A stretch of DNA of 64,000 nucleotides from Chlorokybus atmophyticus (GCA_009103225.1 RHPI01002836.1:1-64000), one strand, 5' to 3'. Numbered from the stretch's first letter, positions 31,693-43,233 are shown. The notes: a model not told the origin generated them from the sequence alone. Program-made: numbers and translations.

Positions 31693-31759
31693 GCAATCAT
31701 GTTTACGATGATTGCAAAACACGAGACTAAGTCTGCAAAAACTTAGTCTCGTGTTTTGC
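31693..31759. repeat. Double hairpin upstream of Rep, including a perfect 19-bp stem
   Basis: First hairpin: GCAATCAT/ATGATTGC around a 7-nt loop (31694-31716). Second: a perfect 19-bp inverted repeat, arms 31714-31732 and 31741-31759, around an 8-nt loop. Part of the arm (ACTTAGTCTCGTGTTT) recurs at 31588-31603 inside the start of the Rep ORF. Such structures mark rolling-circle origins or termini; here that role is inferred. Confidence 0.7.
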
Positions 31760-32625
31760 CGTATATATCTATCCATATACAGATTGACTAACAAATACGG
31801 AGGGTGTGTAAGGTTGGCAAACGGTCGCACCTTGGTGTGCGTGCCATCATTGCTGATTTGCACACGCCCGCAACACCAGCAACACAACATCAACACGAAA
31901 GTTTGGTTACAAACGGCCGTCCACGACTTTAATTGCATGGAAAACAACGCATGTGATACAGTTGCCATACACTGCAACAATAACGTACTCATAGTTCTGA
32001 CGTGCAAGAAACACCGTCGTTTCGGACGATACAGGGCCTTCAAGTTTCTCTCCCAAGCGCCATACAGCTTCCGAATCGTCTGCGCCACCGCCGCGCTCAA
32101 TCCGCGCCAGGCGCACAAGGGTTAGGCAATCAAATCAGCGGCTGACAGCGATGTCTACTGGTATATATTGCTGTTCTGTACCGTCATTAGATGTAGTGCG
32201 ATAGTTTTTGTTAATCTACGACTGTGGGGCCGCCACGCGCCTACCTATACGCGCGTCACGTCCAGACTCAATGTATGACGTATCACGTGTTCCCTACACG
32301 GTAAACAACAAATGGCAAGGCATTAGCGATACCGTCAGCCATTAACGGCACGGGGCCATCGTACTGGAATATAGTTGTACATCACGTACACGGCAAACGG
32401 TAAATGCATTCCTGGTTGAGTTTGTTGCCATTACCGTTCAAGGCACAGTACCATCGTATGGGAGTACAGTCGTACATGGGGTCAACGGCAAACGGTGAAT
32501 ACATTGATGGCTAAGACTAGTGAATTTCGTCGTTTACAGTTAACACGGACGTTCCAGAACAGCAGCCTGCTTGTGCGCGTAATATAAGGCCACTAGTACA
32601 TTTTGAAACGTTACTAGACCCCTAA
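31760..32625. other. Region 5' of the Helitron-like unit; tandem ~89-bp repeat
   Basis: Overlapping open frames exist on both strands at 31760-32125: a plus ORF of 137 codons and a minus ORF of 158 codons in frame with Rep but separated by TAA. Neither shows a known motif. From 32290 to 32515 a unit with GCCATTA, CATCGTA, GTACAT and CGGCAAACGGT is repeated with a period near 89-90 bp, each copy diverged. Confidence 0.4.
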
Positions 32626-33263
32626 TCAGTCATCACTACATTCTAGTAAACCTTTGCGATACACACGCCGCACAATGTTAATAAATTCTTCTTCGCTCAA
32701 AGTCTTAGTGTAGTCTAACACAAAAGAAGCCACCTGCGCGTTGATGAGATCTTCAGCGGTGTCATCGCGCTTCACAGGCCGTGAGCTCGGTCCACCTTCC
32801 TCTGTCTTGCCTGCGCTTGGCCCAGTAACCACTGTGATGTGTACATTGTGTAATTTAAAACAAACTGGCAATGACTGCCAAAAGCAATAACGCACACACA
32901 CGTTCCATTACAAATACCTTTGAGTGAAGGCGAGGGCAACCTAGGTCTTTTGCGGCAACTTTCAGCAGGAGTGATATGTGGTCGAGGAGTGGGCAACGCC
33001 AGCGAAACCGACCGTGCCTCCAATGTGACGTCTGTAGGCGCGGGCAGGGCCAGGGCAGCTGCATGTGCTCTGGCTGTAGCGGGCAACGTTAGCGTGACCG
33101 GCGGTGCCTCCAATGTGAGGTTTGTAGGGGCGGGCAGGGCCAGGGCAGCTGCATGTGCTTGGGGCTGTAGCGAAGCTCGCTTGCATGATGGCCTGAATGT
33201 CTGGCAACCGCATAGTAGTGCCGTAGTTGCCGGTGTTGCCATGGCAATACAAGAAGTGACCAC
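32626..33263 (-). CDS. Unrecognised protein-coding region with 30-residue repeats
   Basis: Minus-strand ORFs 33263-32772 and 32901-32626 look like pieces of one gene. The first has two 30-residue repeats (AHAAALALPAPT..TLEA..VSLALP). The second ends EEDFINIVRRVYRKG-like sequence rich in Glu and Lys (EEEFINIVRRVYRKGLLE). No known domain recognised. Neighbouring minus-strand ORFs at 33668-33465 have an acidic Ser/Asp end (GSDSEENLFHDESDQSD). They may be exons of one transcript with the gene upstream, but splice joins could not be settled. Confidence 0.35.
32991..33176. repeat. Two tandem copies of a 90-bp coding repeat
   Basis: Copies start at 32991 and 33081 (GGGCAACGYYAGCG) and share CCTCCAATGTGA and GCGGGCAGGGCCAGGGCAGCTGCATGTGCT. 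The period is a multiple of three and the frame stays open on the minus strand. Confidence 0.85.
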
Positions 33264-33640
33264 GTCTAATGAATACCTCGGTCTCCTGTTGCAACCGACT
33301 GACGCGGCAGTCTTGTGCAGCCATACTCCAGACCCAAACTACCCACCGAGCCTCGAATAACTGGAATCAACGATCAACATTACATCTTCAGAACCTTGCT
33401 GAAGGGGGGCGTGCAAGTCGTCATCGCCCGGGACTTCGGCTCGCTGAGGAGCGGCTTCGTCTTCCTAATCGGACTGATCGCTTTCGTCATGAAAAAGATT
33501 CTCTTCTGAGTCGGAGCCAGGGTCAGGAGGGGCGCAAGGTGGTGCTGTCGGCGCCAAGGACATAGCGACATCTGAGGTATACACTAACACTGGAAGACCA
33601 GCGCGTTGGCGACCTACCTGCGAAACATTACTGACAGCAA

Positions 33641-34731
33641 TTATGCCTGCTTCAGCATGCTGTAACAATGTCTACTGTACACAAACTGCGTACCTTCAGC
33701 CACGTCCCACATGCTGGTCTCATCGTGTATGTCTTCGGTGACATCCACACCATCTGCGTCCATGTCGAAAAGCGCACTGAGGCAAGATTTCTTCTTCATG
33801 CCCACCACACAAGCAGCGTTCTCTAAACGCACAAATAGACGCTGATCGCTTTCGCGAAAAAACACCGGAATGGCATTCAAAAACATCTCCGGCGCTTGTG
33901 CTGCGATCAGACAAAATATATAAATTGAACATTCATCGTGACGATGCCCACAATGCTCAACTAGCTGACATGGTGATGCTGTGTCGTCGTCGGTGAAAAT
34001 GTCCCATTGCCCGATCAATGGCTCCATGGCTGCCGGGCAACGCGACCGCCACCAATTAAAGCGGAAAAAAATAATATATTGTGCATAATATGCGTGCAAC
34101 TCTTCACCAACTATTGGTACCTGGCGCATGGAGTGAACTCAGTTGCTACCACAGCATCCATGCTCACATATATCCCTACCTCGCGGCTAGTCAACTGGTT
34201 GCGGATCAGTCGACGAGACACATCAACTCGCTGCTCCTTGAACCATTCCCTCTCATCAGGATCTTCAAAAGGCTTTGAACCACCACGACACCATGTGATG
34301 GCATGGTCACAAAACCTCAGTACAAAAGAAAGATCAATGGTGCGGTTTTCAGGCGCACGCCCTTCCATGACGTTCAAGCAGCGTGTTCATGGCAAAATGT
34401 GTCGTCACATCAGATGACATGAGAACAGCTAGCAAAGCTTTCTCCTCATCAACCCAATGTTTCGCCGCAGGGTGATCACCATAAGCGCTTTCCGCATTCA
34501 CAGCGTTGGCAGCTTGCAAAACGTCAGCAGGTGGCATAAAGGGGAACAACGTACCGTCCACCTACCGAACATGTCATGATGACCAATTGTCATGCATTAT
34601 CACTATGCATTGAATACCCACACAATGTAATTTACCTTGAGGTAATGGTTCACTTCATCGGGTGTCCACCAACGCTCAACAGAAACCCCGACATCCCCCA
34701 CAGCACTTGCGCTTCCATCAACACCTGACAT
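33641..34731 (-). pseudogene. Unrecognised multi-exon gene, one apparent frameshift
   Basis: A spliced minus-strand gene is visible. Exon 1 is 34731-34636 (32 codons, ends NHYLK before GTAAAT). Exon 2 starts 34561 after TAG (VDGTLFPFMPPADVL...) and runs through TLLERHGRA, where the frame shifts near 34370 to ENRTIDLSFVLRFCDHAITW. A donor follows EFTPCAR (about 34128). Later sequence includes RFNWWRSRC, and APEMFLNAIPVFFRESDQRLFVRLENAACVVGMKKKSCLSAL (33895-33770 region). Exon phases 0 between exons 1 and 2 fit. I recognise no family. It could be a host gene or cargo of the neighbouring Helitron-like unit. Confidence 0.4.
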
Positions 34732-34810
34732 TATTACAAGAACAGGCCTACTCACAACCACCGCAAATATAGCAGTGCATCCAAGCGCCACCACGCCACC
34801 ACCACACTAA

Positions 34811-35345
34811 CGTCCGCCGCCAGATGCACGTTTCGCAAACAACAACACGCCGCACAAGGCATGCTGAGGCCATATACGTTTCCGAAACGTCGAAGCAGAT
34901 TAGGCTGCGACATCGGCTGTGAAATCGACTGCACAACTCGCCCAATCGTGACGCGTAACGGTATCCGACACAAAGTCACGCGCGCTTCATAACTGCGTTG
35001 CGTCCAACGTTTCAGAAACGATGACACGCCGCACAAGGCATGCTGAGACGATATGCGTATCCGAAACGTCGAAGCGATTAGGCTGCAGAAAGCGGCTGCG
35101 AAATCGACAGCACACCTCGCCTAATCGTGACGCGTGACGGAATCCGACACAAAGTCACGCGCGCTTCATAATTGCGTTGCGTCCAACAGTTCGAAAACGA
35201 CAACACGCCGCACAAGGCATGCTGAGACGATATGCGTGTCCGAAACGTTGAGGCGATTAGGCTGCAGAAATCGGCTACGAAATCGACTGCACCACTCGCC
35301 TTATCGTGACGCGTGACGGTATCCGACACCAAGTCACGCGTGTTT
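34811..35345. repeat. Satellite-like tandem array, ~179-bp period, three copies
   Basis: The landmark ACACGCCGCACAAGGCATGC recurs at about 34845, 35024 and 35203, exactly 179 bp apart. Each unit also has CCGAAACGT, GATTAGGCTGC, TCGTGACGCGT and a GACACAAAGTCACGCG end. Copies differ by scattered substitutions. Confidence 0.9.
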
Positions 35346-35830
35346 AATGACTAAATAACATCCAACGGCCCACATATACTAAACGACGCCACGTGCTCTC
35401 CGCTAACGACGTTGATATCCTGGGGGGCGTCCGACAATACACCCAACCTATGCATCTATGCTGAAGTTCGCGGGCGTTAAGATAGGGTGCTTCACGGCGG
35501 CAATCAATACATACACGAGCGATCATAGAATAAAAATCACGTACCACAAATCGTGACGAGTAACGGTATCAGACACAAAGTCACGCGTGTTTAATATCTA
35601 AATAACATCCAACGGTAAACATATATTGAACAATGCCACGTGCGCTCCGCTGACTCCGTTGATTTTTTGGTGGGCGTCCGACTACACACTCAAGCTGTGC
35701 ATCTATGCTTAAGTTCGCGGGCATTAAGATAAGGTGCTTTGCCGCGTGCTACGCCGCGGCGATCAGTACATACACGACATTCATAGCGCGAAATACAAAT
35801 CACGTGCCACGCGTTGTACTATACACGGCG
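35333..35830. repeat. Second tandem unit, ~247-bp period, two copies
   Basis: GTCACGCGTGTTTAAT followed by CTAAATAACATCCAACGG starts at 35333 and again at 35580. Both copies continue with CCACGTGCKCTCCGCT, GGGCGTCCGAC, GCATCTATGC and AAGTTCGCGGGC. The unit shares the TCGTGACG...GTCACGCG core with the 179-bp array. Confidence 0.85.
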
Positions 35831-37286
35831 GCGTACTACGCATCACGTGCATCACGCGGCGCGGAAAACTGCGAAATGAAACTGGCAGTGAGCATAATTA
35901 CAGCGTTGGGCCCCAAAGTTCCGAGGAAAACAAGCAATTTTGCAAAGAAGCTCGTAATTCATCAAGTGCACTTCGGGTCACCGATTGCAAGGTTTCCAGG
36001 AAAAAGTAAACAAGTTTAAATTGTCCGGCTAATGATTGCAAATAAACCATGGCTGTCGCTTTAGATAACAACAACACACATTGTTAATGACTGATGGATG
36101 TCACGTTGACACTTTCAAGTGAACACAATAACTTGTCATGGCAGCAAGTCGCGATCAAGTTTCTTCTCAATAAAACATGCATTATAAGCATGCTTGCCAA
36201 GTAGAGCAGCCAATGTAAAAAGAAAATCTAATGCATCTCGATTTTTACGATGCGCAAATGCTTGCGCGTTTCTTGCACATTTAAATATACATAATATCGT
36301 CTTTCCATACATCGCCGATGTCGCTTGTGTACTTACGTATCCTTAAGTAAAGCTGCTTTCTTAAATGAACGCAATAGCAATACGATCGATGGAGAATGTA
36401 TGATATAATACAACTTTGTATATGTTAGCAAGTTGCGGTCTCTTGCAACATCATGCATGTATTTCATCAACACACATTTTTGAAAAAAACATATAAGAAT
36501 CAAACAAATCAAAAGTAAATATGATGCATTTGGGTATATGAGATATGATAGGCTTGCGCGTTTCGCGCATAAGAACAAAACGCTCTCTTGTTGATCTTTT
36601 TAATTAAAACAAGCAGCCAATGTAAAAAATAGATGTGATGTATTTATGCATGTGAGATGTAAAATAGGCTTGCAAGCTACGCGCGCATATATGATGTGTT
36701 CAATTAAGATTGATGCTTATGCATCATAATCTATATACGACTCGAGCGTACAATACCATTATTGTGCCATTAAACGCGGCACATTGATGGTCCGGCTGAT
36801 GTATAGCCCGGCGGCTAAACGAAATCGGTTACGACAGCATAAGTCTCATTATTACGGACAGGGTGTGATTGCTGTTGGTAAGATAGTTTTAAAGATTCTT
36901 TGGGGGTATGGGGTGCCGTCAAACCACGTGCCACCAATGGATACGCGTTTTGTAGGATGCGTTTTGACGCGTAACTACGTTGCTGTGTAACAACGCACAC
37001 GACATTTAAGTCACCGTTTTCGTTCGCCGTTGCCACGTCGCGCCAAAGATTTTCGCGCGGTTTACGTAGCGCTCGGCAACTGCGTTTTCAACGATGCTAC
37101 CGTACAGTTTGTATACAATGTATACAACACGCATTGCGGCATAACTTTTGCGCCATTTTTTGTGTATGGTACCATGTCAACCGACTTTAAAGCATTCTTA
37201 TGACTTTACAAACAGAGTTCAAACCGTTTCAAGTAATGTGCTTATTAAACAAGGTCTTTTAAGACATTTTTGGGCGGTGCAATAGG
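35831..37286. other. AT-rich intergenic region
   Basis: No gene seen. AGCAGCCAATGTAAAAA recurs at about 36206 and 36609 with related downstream sequence (CTTGCGCGTTTC, GCTACGCGCG), so a ~400-bp diverged direct repeat may be present. Confidence 0.4.
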
Positions 37287-37291
37287 AGGAT

Positions 37292-38259
37292 TGTAACGAT
37301 ACCACTCACTTACTTGCTGGGCGGCTTGGCAAACGTATGCACAAGCACAAGGACTTACTACTGGAAGCCCTACCAGCGTCACTGGTGCAGTACCTTGCAG
37401 AGGAAGTCACAGCACCGCACCAAGGAAGGAGAGGATGACACCAACCTCTCTACTCAGCTGCCACGGACATCACACCCCACATGGGATGAGAGGGAGAGCC
37501 CCTTGAACAACTAAACTAGGCACCCGACACACAAGAGTCGAGTATGCACATGCTGAGCTGCCTCAACACCTGTTGAGGCCGTTCATATACCCTCTCTTGC
37601 TGCTCTCCGACCTAGAACATCCAAGTCCAAGGCTACATGCCTTGTCATGGCTGCGTTGACCACAACTCATGTCTAGGGCTGCCACATCAGCCCTTGGACC
37701 TCTTTCAACGCCCAAGACTGATCACACATCAGCCTCGGACATTGTAAACGTCCCTAGGCTGGTCACATCAGCCTAGGACATCACACACATCATCCTTGGA
37801 CATTGTGAACGTCCTTGGCTGGTCACATCAGCCTAGGACATCATACTCATGCATACATATGCATCCTTATGCATACATATGCACGCATATGCACACACAT
37901 GCGCATGCATGCATATACATGCATACATTTAGTACATACCTCTCATGCACGCTTATGCACTCATATGCGTACATGTGCACACATATGCAAACACATGCAT
38001 ACACATGCGGACATATGCACACATATGTCTCTGTACATCACATGATGTCTCATCGGCTATGATCAGCCCTGTGCTTGCCATCATGCCTTGTGTAGTTCAT
38101 CATGCTCAAGGCCGCACAGGCTCTAGAGCAGACCTACATGAGAGCACACCCACAAGCACTACACACGCTTGCGTAGTGTGGGTCCCCACTTGGTCTCATC
38201 TTACTTACCACATAAGTAAGGGACAGAGAATGACTTTTGCCTGCCCTGTGGGCGTCACA
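37292..38259 (-). repeat. 3' LTR of the chromovirus
   Basis: 968 bp. It contains a CATATGCA/CATGCATA-rich microsatellite (37840-38030) and repeated CTTGGACATTGTGAACGTCC...AGCCTAGGACATC units. It lacks a ~45-bp ACACTCACAC-rich stretch present in the other LTR. Confidence 0.93.
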
Positions 38260-38511
38260 TTCCTCCCCACTTGCATTGCAACGACCGCGTTGCAAAAGGG
38301 TGGGACACTAGTCCCGCACAAACCACAGCCAGGCTGGCCAGGCCTAACTGAGTGGCAGTGCTTCACGTGAAAGTAGTGCAAGTCGTGGGAGTGACAACCA
38401 ACTCTGATACTGTGTACCAGTGCATGCGGTGTTGGTATGTCACATGAAGATGCTGTGGGCATGTGCACATGCTCCTACAAGCTGAGCATTAGTAGCTCTA
38501 AGCACACGCTC

Positions 38512-39705
38512 TCAAGTGGCACCTGTGGAATTGAGCTCATTATCAAACTCCTCCAACAAGGCAGCACAGTTTGCCAAGTTGGTTTTCGGCTCCCAGGTGT
38601 TATGCTCTTCACCATAACCAAGCCACTTCACCAAGTATTGGATCCGAAAGTTCTTCTTGTACTTTCTGAACCGTTTGCCAACAATGGCCTCGACCTCATA
38701 CTCGAGATCGCACTCAGCCTCAACTGGAGGGGGAGGGGGTTGCACTGGACCGTCACTGTTGTACTGTTTCAGCAGTGCTACATGACACACATTATGTACT
38801 CGCATGCTCTTCGGCAAGTCAAGCCGAAAGGCACGGTCACCAACACTGTCGGTGATGCGGAATGGACCCAGCCATCTTGGTAGCAACTTGCGTACCTCGC
38901 TTGTTTTGAGTCGAATGTTCTTCGAGCTTAACAACACTTGATCTCCAACTTGGAGCTCATCTCCAGGCCTACGTTGCATGCTGGCATACATCTTTTGCCT
39001 GTCTGATGCTGCTCTCGAGCAGTCTTTTGCATGTGCCAACGAGGCATGCATGCTCTTTATGAAGTCTTTAGCCATCGGCACTTTGCTGAATGGCTCGACA
39101 TGCAGAGACATGGGTGTCAACACATGACGACCATAGTTCAGATAGAAAGGAGTGCTTCTTAACGACTCATGCCATGCATTGTTCACAGCGAACTCAGTAA
39201 GTGGCAGATACACATCCCAATCATCGAACCTGGGTGACGTGTAGTGGCGTAGCACATCTTTCAACACCTGATTGACGCGCTCCGTCTGTCCGTCACTCTG
39301 TGGATGGTAAGCAGTGCTCAAGCTCTGCTTAGTCCCCAAGTACCGGCACACAGCCTGCCAGAACTGGCTCACAAACTTGGGGTCACGGTCAGACACCAAC
39401 TCTTTGGGTACACCGTGTGATCTGAACACCGAGTCCACAAAGACAAACGCAAACTCTTGCGCATCAATGTCTGTGCGACAGGGCTCAAATCTGACCATCT
39501 TGGTCAAGCGATCAACAAAGACAACGACAGCACTGTGTCCCTTCTTTGTCACAAGTGGATCTGTGATCAGATCCATGCTCACACTCTCCCATTGATAGTT
39601 AGGAATAGCCAAGGGCTTCAGCAACCCTGCTGGCTTCCTGTGCGAGGCCTTGTCTCTTTGACAATTGTCACAACACGCGACATATTTAGATACATCAGCA
39701 CCCAA
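38512..39705 (-). pseudogene. Integrase with C-terminal chromodomain
   Basis: 397 codons open. The N-terminal zinc finger ends YVACCDNCQRDK. The catalytic core shows SMDLITDPL (Asp), ELVSDRDPKFVSQFW (Asp) and HPQSDGQTERVNQ (Glu). It is followed by the LPRWLGPFRI region and a chromodomain: YEVEAIVGKR, QYLVKWLGYGEEHNTWEP and the closing helix ALLEEFDNEL. The aromatic positions of the domain are largely kept. Chromodomains read methylated histone H3 and steer chromovirus integration to heterochromatin. The zinc-finger start is cut off by a TAG at 39715-39717 where Trp is expected (RQY-stop-RP). The part upstream (40161-39718) has the HMGMAKTIKQLQR stretch. Confidence 0.9.
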
Positions 39706-39717
39706 GCTTGGCCGCTA

Positions 39718-41000
39718 ATATTGTCGCTGCAGCTGCTTGATGGTCTTTGCCATTCCCATGTGCCCACTGTACACGGAATTGTGTGCCTCAAATAGACACT
39801 CTTGCCTCAAGCCGAGTGCATTTGGCACTATAAACTTGCCCTCACGGTACCGTAAGCCCTTGTGACAAGTGACCTTGTCGTCTGCCTGCTTCAGCAACTC
39901 AACAAACCATGTGTCAAGTGCATAAGCACTAGGCAAACGCTGTATGATGTTTTCCACATCAACGGCCATTGGGTCCTCCCCACTTGGCTCGTGCACTATC
40001 AATGGTGCTTCACTGTCTGCTCTCTCGAGCTCAGTTGGCATCTCGCTGGTCTGTTGCCATTGGTGTCTAAGTGACAGCTTGCTCATGCACAGATGGCAAC
40101 TCGAAAATACTGGCACTAGCATCACCTGCTTGTGCCCACCCTTAGCTTCATGCACGTGCACGTGTTGTCACTGCCAACAGCAATGGCGAACGGCTCAAAG
40201 GGTCTGCCACATTCACTCTCCCTGGTCTGTAAACCCAGGTAAAGTGAATTTAGACAAATACTCAGCCCACCTCGCTTGTCTTCTCGATAAGGTTGGTTGG
40301 GTCTAAAAGAAAACAAGGGGGTTGTGGTCCGTGATCACACTAAACCCGCCTTCCACCCCCTCTAGATAGCAACGCCACTCTTGTAGCGCATGGACTACCC
40401 CCAACAACTCTTGCTCAGTTGTTGTATAGTTTCTCTCAGCAGGAGAGAACTTCTTGCTAGCATAAGCAAGGGGGTGCCCANTCTCTCAGCAGGAGAGAAC
40501 TTCTTGCTAGCATAAGCAAGGGGTGGCCCACTCTGGAGCAACACAGCACCAGTGCCTTTACCAGATGCATCACACTTTACCTCAAAGGGCTTGGTGAAGT
40601 CCGGCAGCTGTAGCACAGGCGCTGTCACCATAGCCTCTTTAATGGACGCAAAGGCTTCTTGCTGCCTCTGTGACCACCTCCACACGACCTTGTCACGCAA
40701 CAAATCAGTGAGAGGGGCAACACGCGATGAGTAACCCCGAATGTACTTGCGGAAGTAGTTGCTCAAGCCTAAGAATGCGCGCAGCTCGTGCACATTCTTG
40801 GGACTAGGCCAATCCTTGACCTTGGCAACCTTCCTTGGGTCAGGGCGCACGCCCTCCTTGCTCACAATGTGCCCGAGGAACTCCAGTTTATTCTTGCCAA
40901 ACTCGCACTTGGGCATGTAAGCATAGAAACGGTGCGCACGCAGCGTTTTCAACACCTCGCGCACTTGCGCGACGTGCATGTTAGCATCCTTGCTGAACAC
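39718..41000 (-). pseudogene. RT C-terminus, RNase H and linker of the chromovirus
   Basis: From 41000 on the minus strand: [44 protein letters not shown], then VAPLTDLL and the RNase H start PFEVKCDASGKGTGAVLLQ and LAYASKKFSPAER. The RNase H is interrupted by the N and local duplication at 40432-40530 and by frameshifts beyond. A cysteine-poor linker leads to the integrase zinc region. Confidence 0.85.
40432..40530. repeat. 49-bp direct duplication around a single N
   Basis: TCTCTCAGCAGGAGAGAACT through GCAAGGGG occurs at 40432-40480 and again at 40482-40530, separated by one N (40481). This looks like a contig overlap left unmerged. Confidence 0.85.
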
Positions 41001-41458
41001 AAGTATATCATCAAAATATACAGCACTGTTTTCCCGATCAGCTTGTGAAACACACCGTTCATCATAGCTTGAAAGGTGGCTGGCGCATTCGTCAGACCAA
41101 AAGGCAGCACTTTGTACTGAAAGTGTCCCACACGCGTTCTGAACGCTGTCTTGGGCACATCTTCCGGTGTGATCCGGATCTGATGGTACCCACTGAGTAG
41201 ATCCAAGGAGCTGAACACTGAGGCACCGCTTAGTTGATTAAGCAAATCATCTATCCTTGGCAGCGGATACCTGTTCTTGATGGTCAGCTTGTTCAAGGCC
41301 CTATAGTCTACGCACATGCGTAGCCTGCCGTCCTTCTTAGGTACGAAAAGAATGGGTGCTCCGAAAAGAGAGCTACTTGGCTCAATCAATCCCTTCTCAA
41401 GCAAGGCCTTGATCTGCCCCTCCATGTCCGCATACTCAGCTGGACTTAGCCTATACAC
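40949..41458 (-). pseudogene. Reverse transcriptase core of the chromovirus
   Basis: Conserved RT blocks: [98 protein letters not shown]. The active site VYFDDIL is present but in another frame. A one-base shift at the AAAA run near 41030 separates it from the upstream part. Confidence 0.92.
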
Positions 41459-41503
41459 AAGTCTGAACGCAGGCTGCGCATCAGACTCTAGAGGGATCGT
41501 ATG

Positions 41504-42139
41504 CTAGACGTCCCTCTCAGGTGGCAATGCAGGCAGTTCAGCTTGAAACACATCAGCAAATTCGGACAACAGACCTTCAAGGGCCGTGTCTGGTGGCTTG
41601 CCACCGGTCTCACCAACTGAGGTGGAAGTGTCGTCGTTGCCGACCGGCCGGACGAGCACTAGAAGAGGTTGAGCTCCATGGCGAACAGCCCTCTTCACCT
41701 GCATGGCACTCAACAAAGAACATAAGACATCTGTACTTGATGCATCATCAACAAAGCTAACAGTGGGCGCAACATTGTGCCCATATGCATGCAAGGTCAC
41801 ACGACCTCGACCTTTGCGTACACTGCAAAGTTTTGTGTCCGCGTCTGTGCGCAAGCCACATGTTTGCTCCCAGTGGCTGCCAACAATGACATCCACGCCT
41901 GACACCTCTACTGGGATGACCAAGAACTTGAGCTGAGCATGATAGCCTTGCACACGCACAGACAAGCGTACAACTCCCCGCACGGGGATCTCAAGCTTGT
42001 TCAAGGCAACAACCGTGTCATCACACTTGCTGGCACGAATGCCTAAGCGTCGCACAAGAGATTCACTCACGAAGTTCTCAGGTGTGCCCATGTCTATCAT
42101 CAAGATGCACGGCACATGCGCAACAGAAGCCTTGAACAA
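41504..42139 (-). pseudogene. Aspartic protease region of the chromovirus
   Basis: 212 codons open on the minus strand. The catalytic segment reads CILMIDMGTPENFVSESLV, where the usual D-T/S-G is D-M-G. The later LPVEVSGVDVIVGSHW-type strand fits the flap and ILG region (GVDVIVGSHW). Then comes a linker with LLSEFADVFQAELPALPPERDV, the usual lead-in to RT, ending at a TAG in frame with RT. Confidence 0.8.
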
Positions 42140-42142
42140 TCA

Positions 42143-42745
42143 AGTCAAGTCCAGAGTACTTACCTCATGGATGGCAGGGGGGTCATACAACACACGCATC
42201 TGCCCCTTACCTAGCTTGACCTCTCCCAGGACCTGCATGCCTTTAACAAAGCGGGTCCACAACCCAGGACGCTTGGGTACAACCACGCATGCACTTGTGT
42301 TGTGCGCACTCTTGCTCTTGCAATCCACATAGTGCTTGAGCATGTTTGACAACTCGTCCACGGGTGCATTGAGCAAGACACACTTGCCTGCACATACGTG
42401 CTGCATAAATTTAGTATCTACCTGTGCACCCAACTCGTTCTCCCACACAGCGACATTGCATGGTTGGGGAAGGCGTGACATCAAGTCATTGAAAGCACAA
42501 TGCGTATCAACGTCCACAGAGCAGCTAGCCATTGGCAATCCCTGTTGTATACATGGCTTCTTGCTCTCTTCATGTCCCTCATACATGAGAGCATGGCCCC
42601 GAGCAGCATCAGCTTCAGCTTTACTGAGCTGTGCTTCACGGCTACGCTTACGCTCTCGGTGGTTCTGTACACTTGCATTAACAGATGCACCAACATGTCC
42701 CTTACTTGGGATTGCACAGTCAACGATGTCACTTGACCGTTGCCA
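42143..42745 (-). pseudogene. Probable gag remnant of the chromovirus
   Basis: Minus-strand frames between the 5' LTR and protease. The main open piece (42586-42143) has CSVDVDTHCAFNDLMSRLPQPCNVAVWENELG and VDCKSKSAHNTSAC. It ends in a TGA directly followed by the protease frame. No clear zinc knuckle. The 42745-43233 stretch is a 5' leader without an ORF of note. Confidence 0.5.
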
Positions 42746-43233
42746 TTGAGCTATGTTGGCCTCATGCTATTGCTATAACTCTGTTACCTGCTCACGCAAC
42801 GTGGCAACCAAAGTGGTAAGCTGTCGGATGGTCTTAGCAACATCATTGCCCCAAGATACCTCCTCTCTTGCTGTATGCTCTTGCTAAGCCATTGCCACAA
42901 AGGTTAGGGCCAATACCACAAGGTGAGGTCTTTGTAACAGATGCACTCACGCGCACACGCGCGCACACGCGCAGCTGGTGCAGCAACAAGCCAATGCGTG
43001 TGTAATGCTGTGTATGTGCAGCAAGAACACACAACCAATGCTCAGCGTGTAGAACGACCCACACCGTGCATGCAAGTGTGCACGCAGCTGGACGCACCAA
43101 CTAGCATGCACAATCAGCTCAAAACCCTGCCATATAGTGCGTGCAAGCAAAGAATGCAACGCACGCACGGTGCAGCAAGTGCATGAGCTGATGGGCAAGC
43201 ATGCAAGGCTTGGAATGCAAGCTCCGAGTCCAC

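Larger units (their letters stand above)
26404..31760 (-). mobile_element. Helitron-like rolling-circle element, broken
   Basis: A HUH Rep fused to a PIF1-type helicase defines Helitrons, and a GIY-YIG ORF follows on the same strand. A strong hairpin pair lies just 5' of Rep (31693-31759). Terminal 5'-TC and 3'-hairpin-CTRR ends were not identified, so both borders are approximate. The CENH3-like gene directly beyond the 3' side is on the opposite strand. Confidence 0.65.

Noticed and set aside
31712-32125. Plus-strand 137-codon ORF overlapping the hairpin and the region 5' of Rep
   Set aside because: Its start lies in the hairpin, a similarly long ORF exists on the other strand, and no motif is visible in either.
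35705-36019. 104-codon plus-strand ORF at the end of the 247-bp repeat
   Set aside because: Part of it is repeat sequence, two frames are open there and no motif is seen.
37840-38030. Short His/Met/Tyr-rich ORFs in both chromovirus LTRs
   Set aside because: They translate CATATGCA-type microsatellite sequence, in more than one frame.
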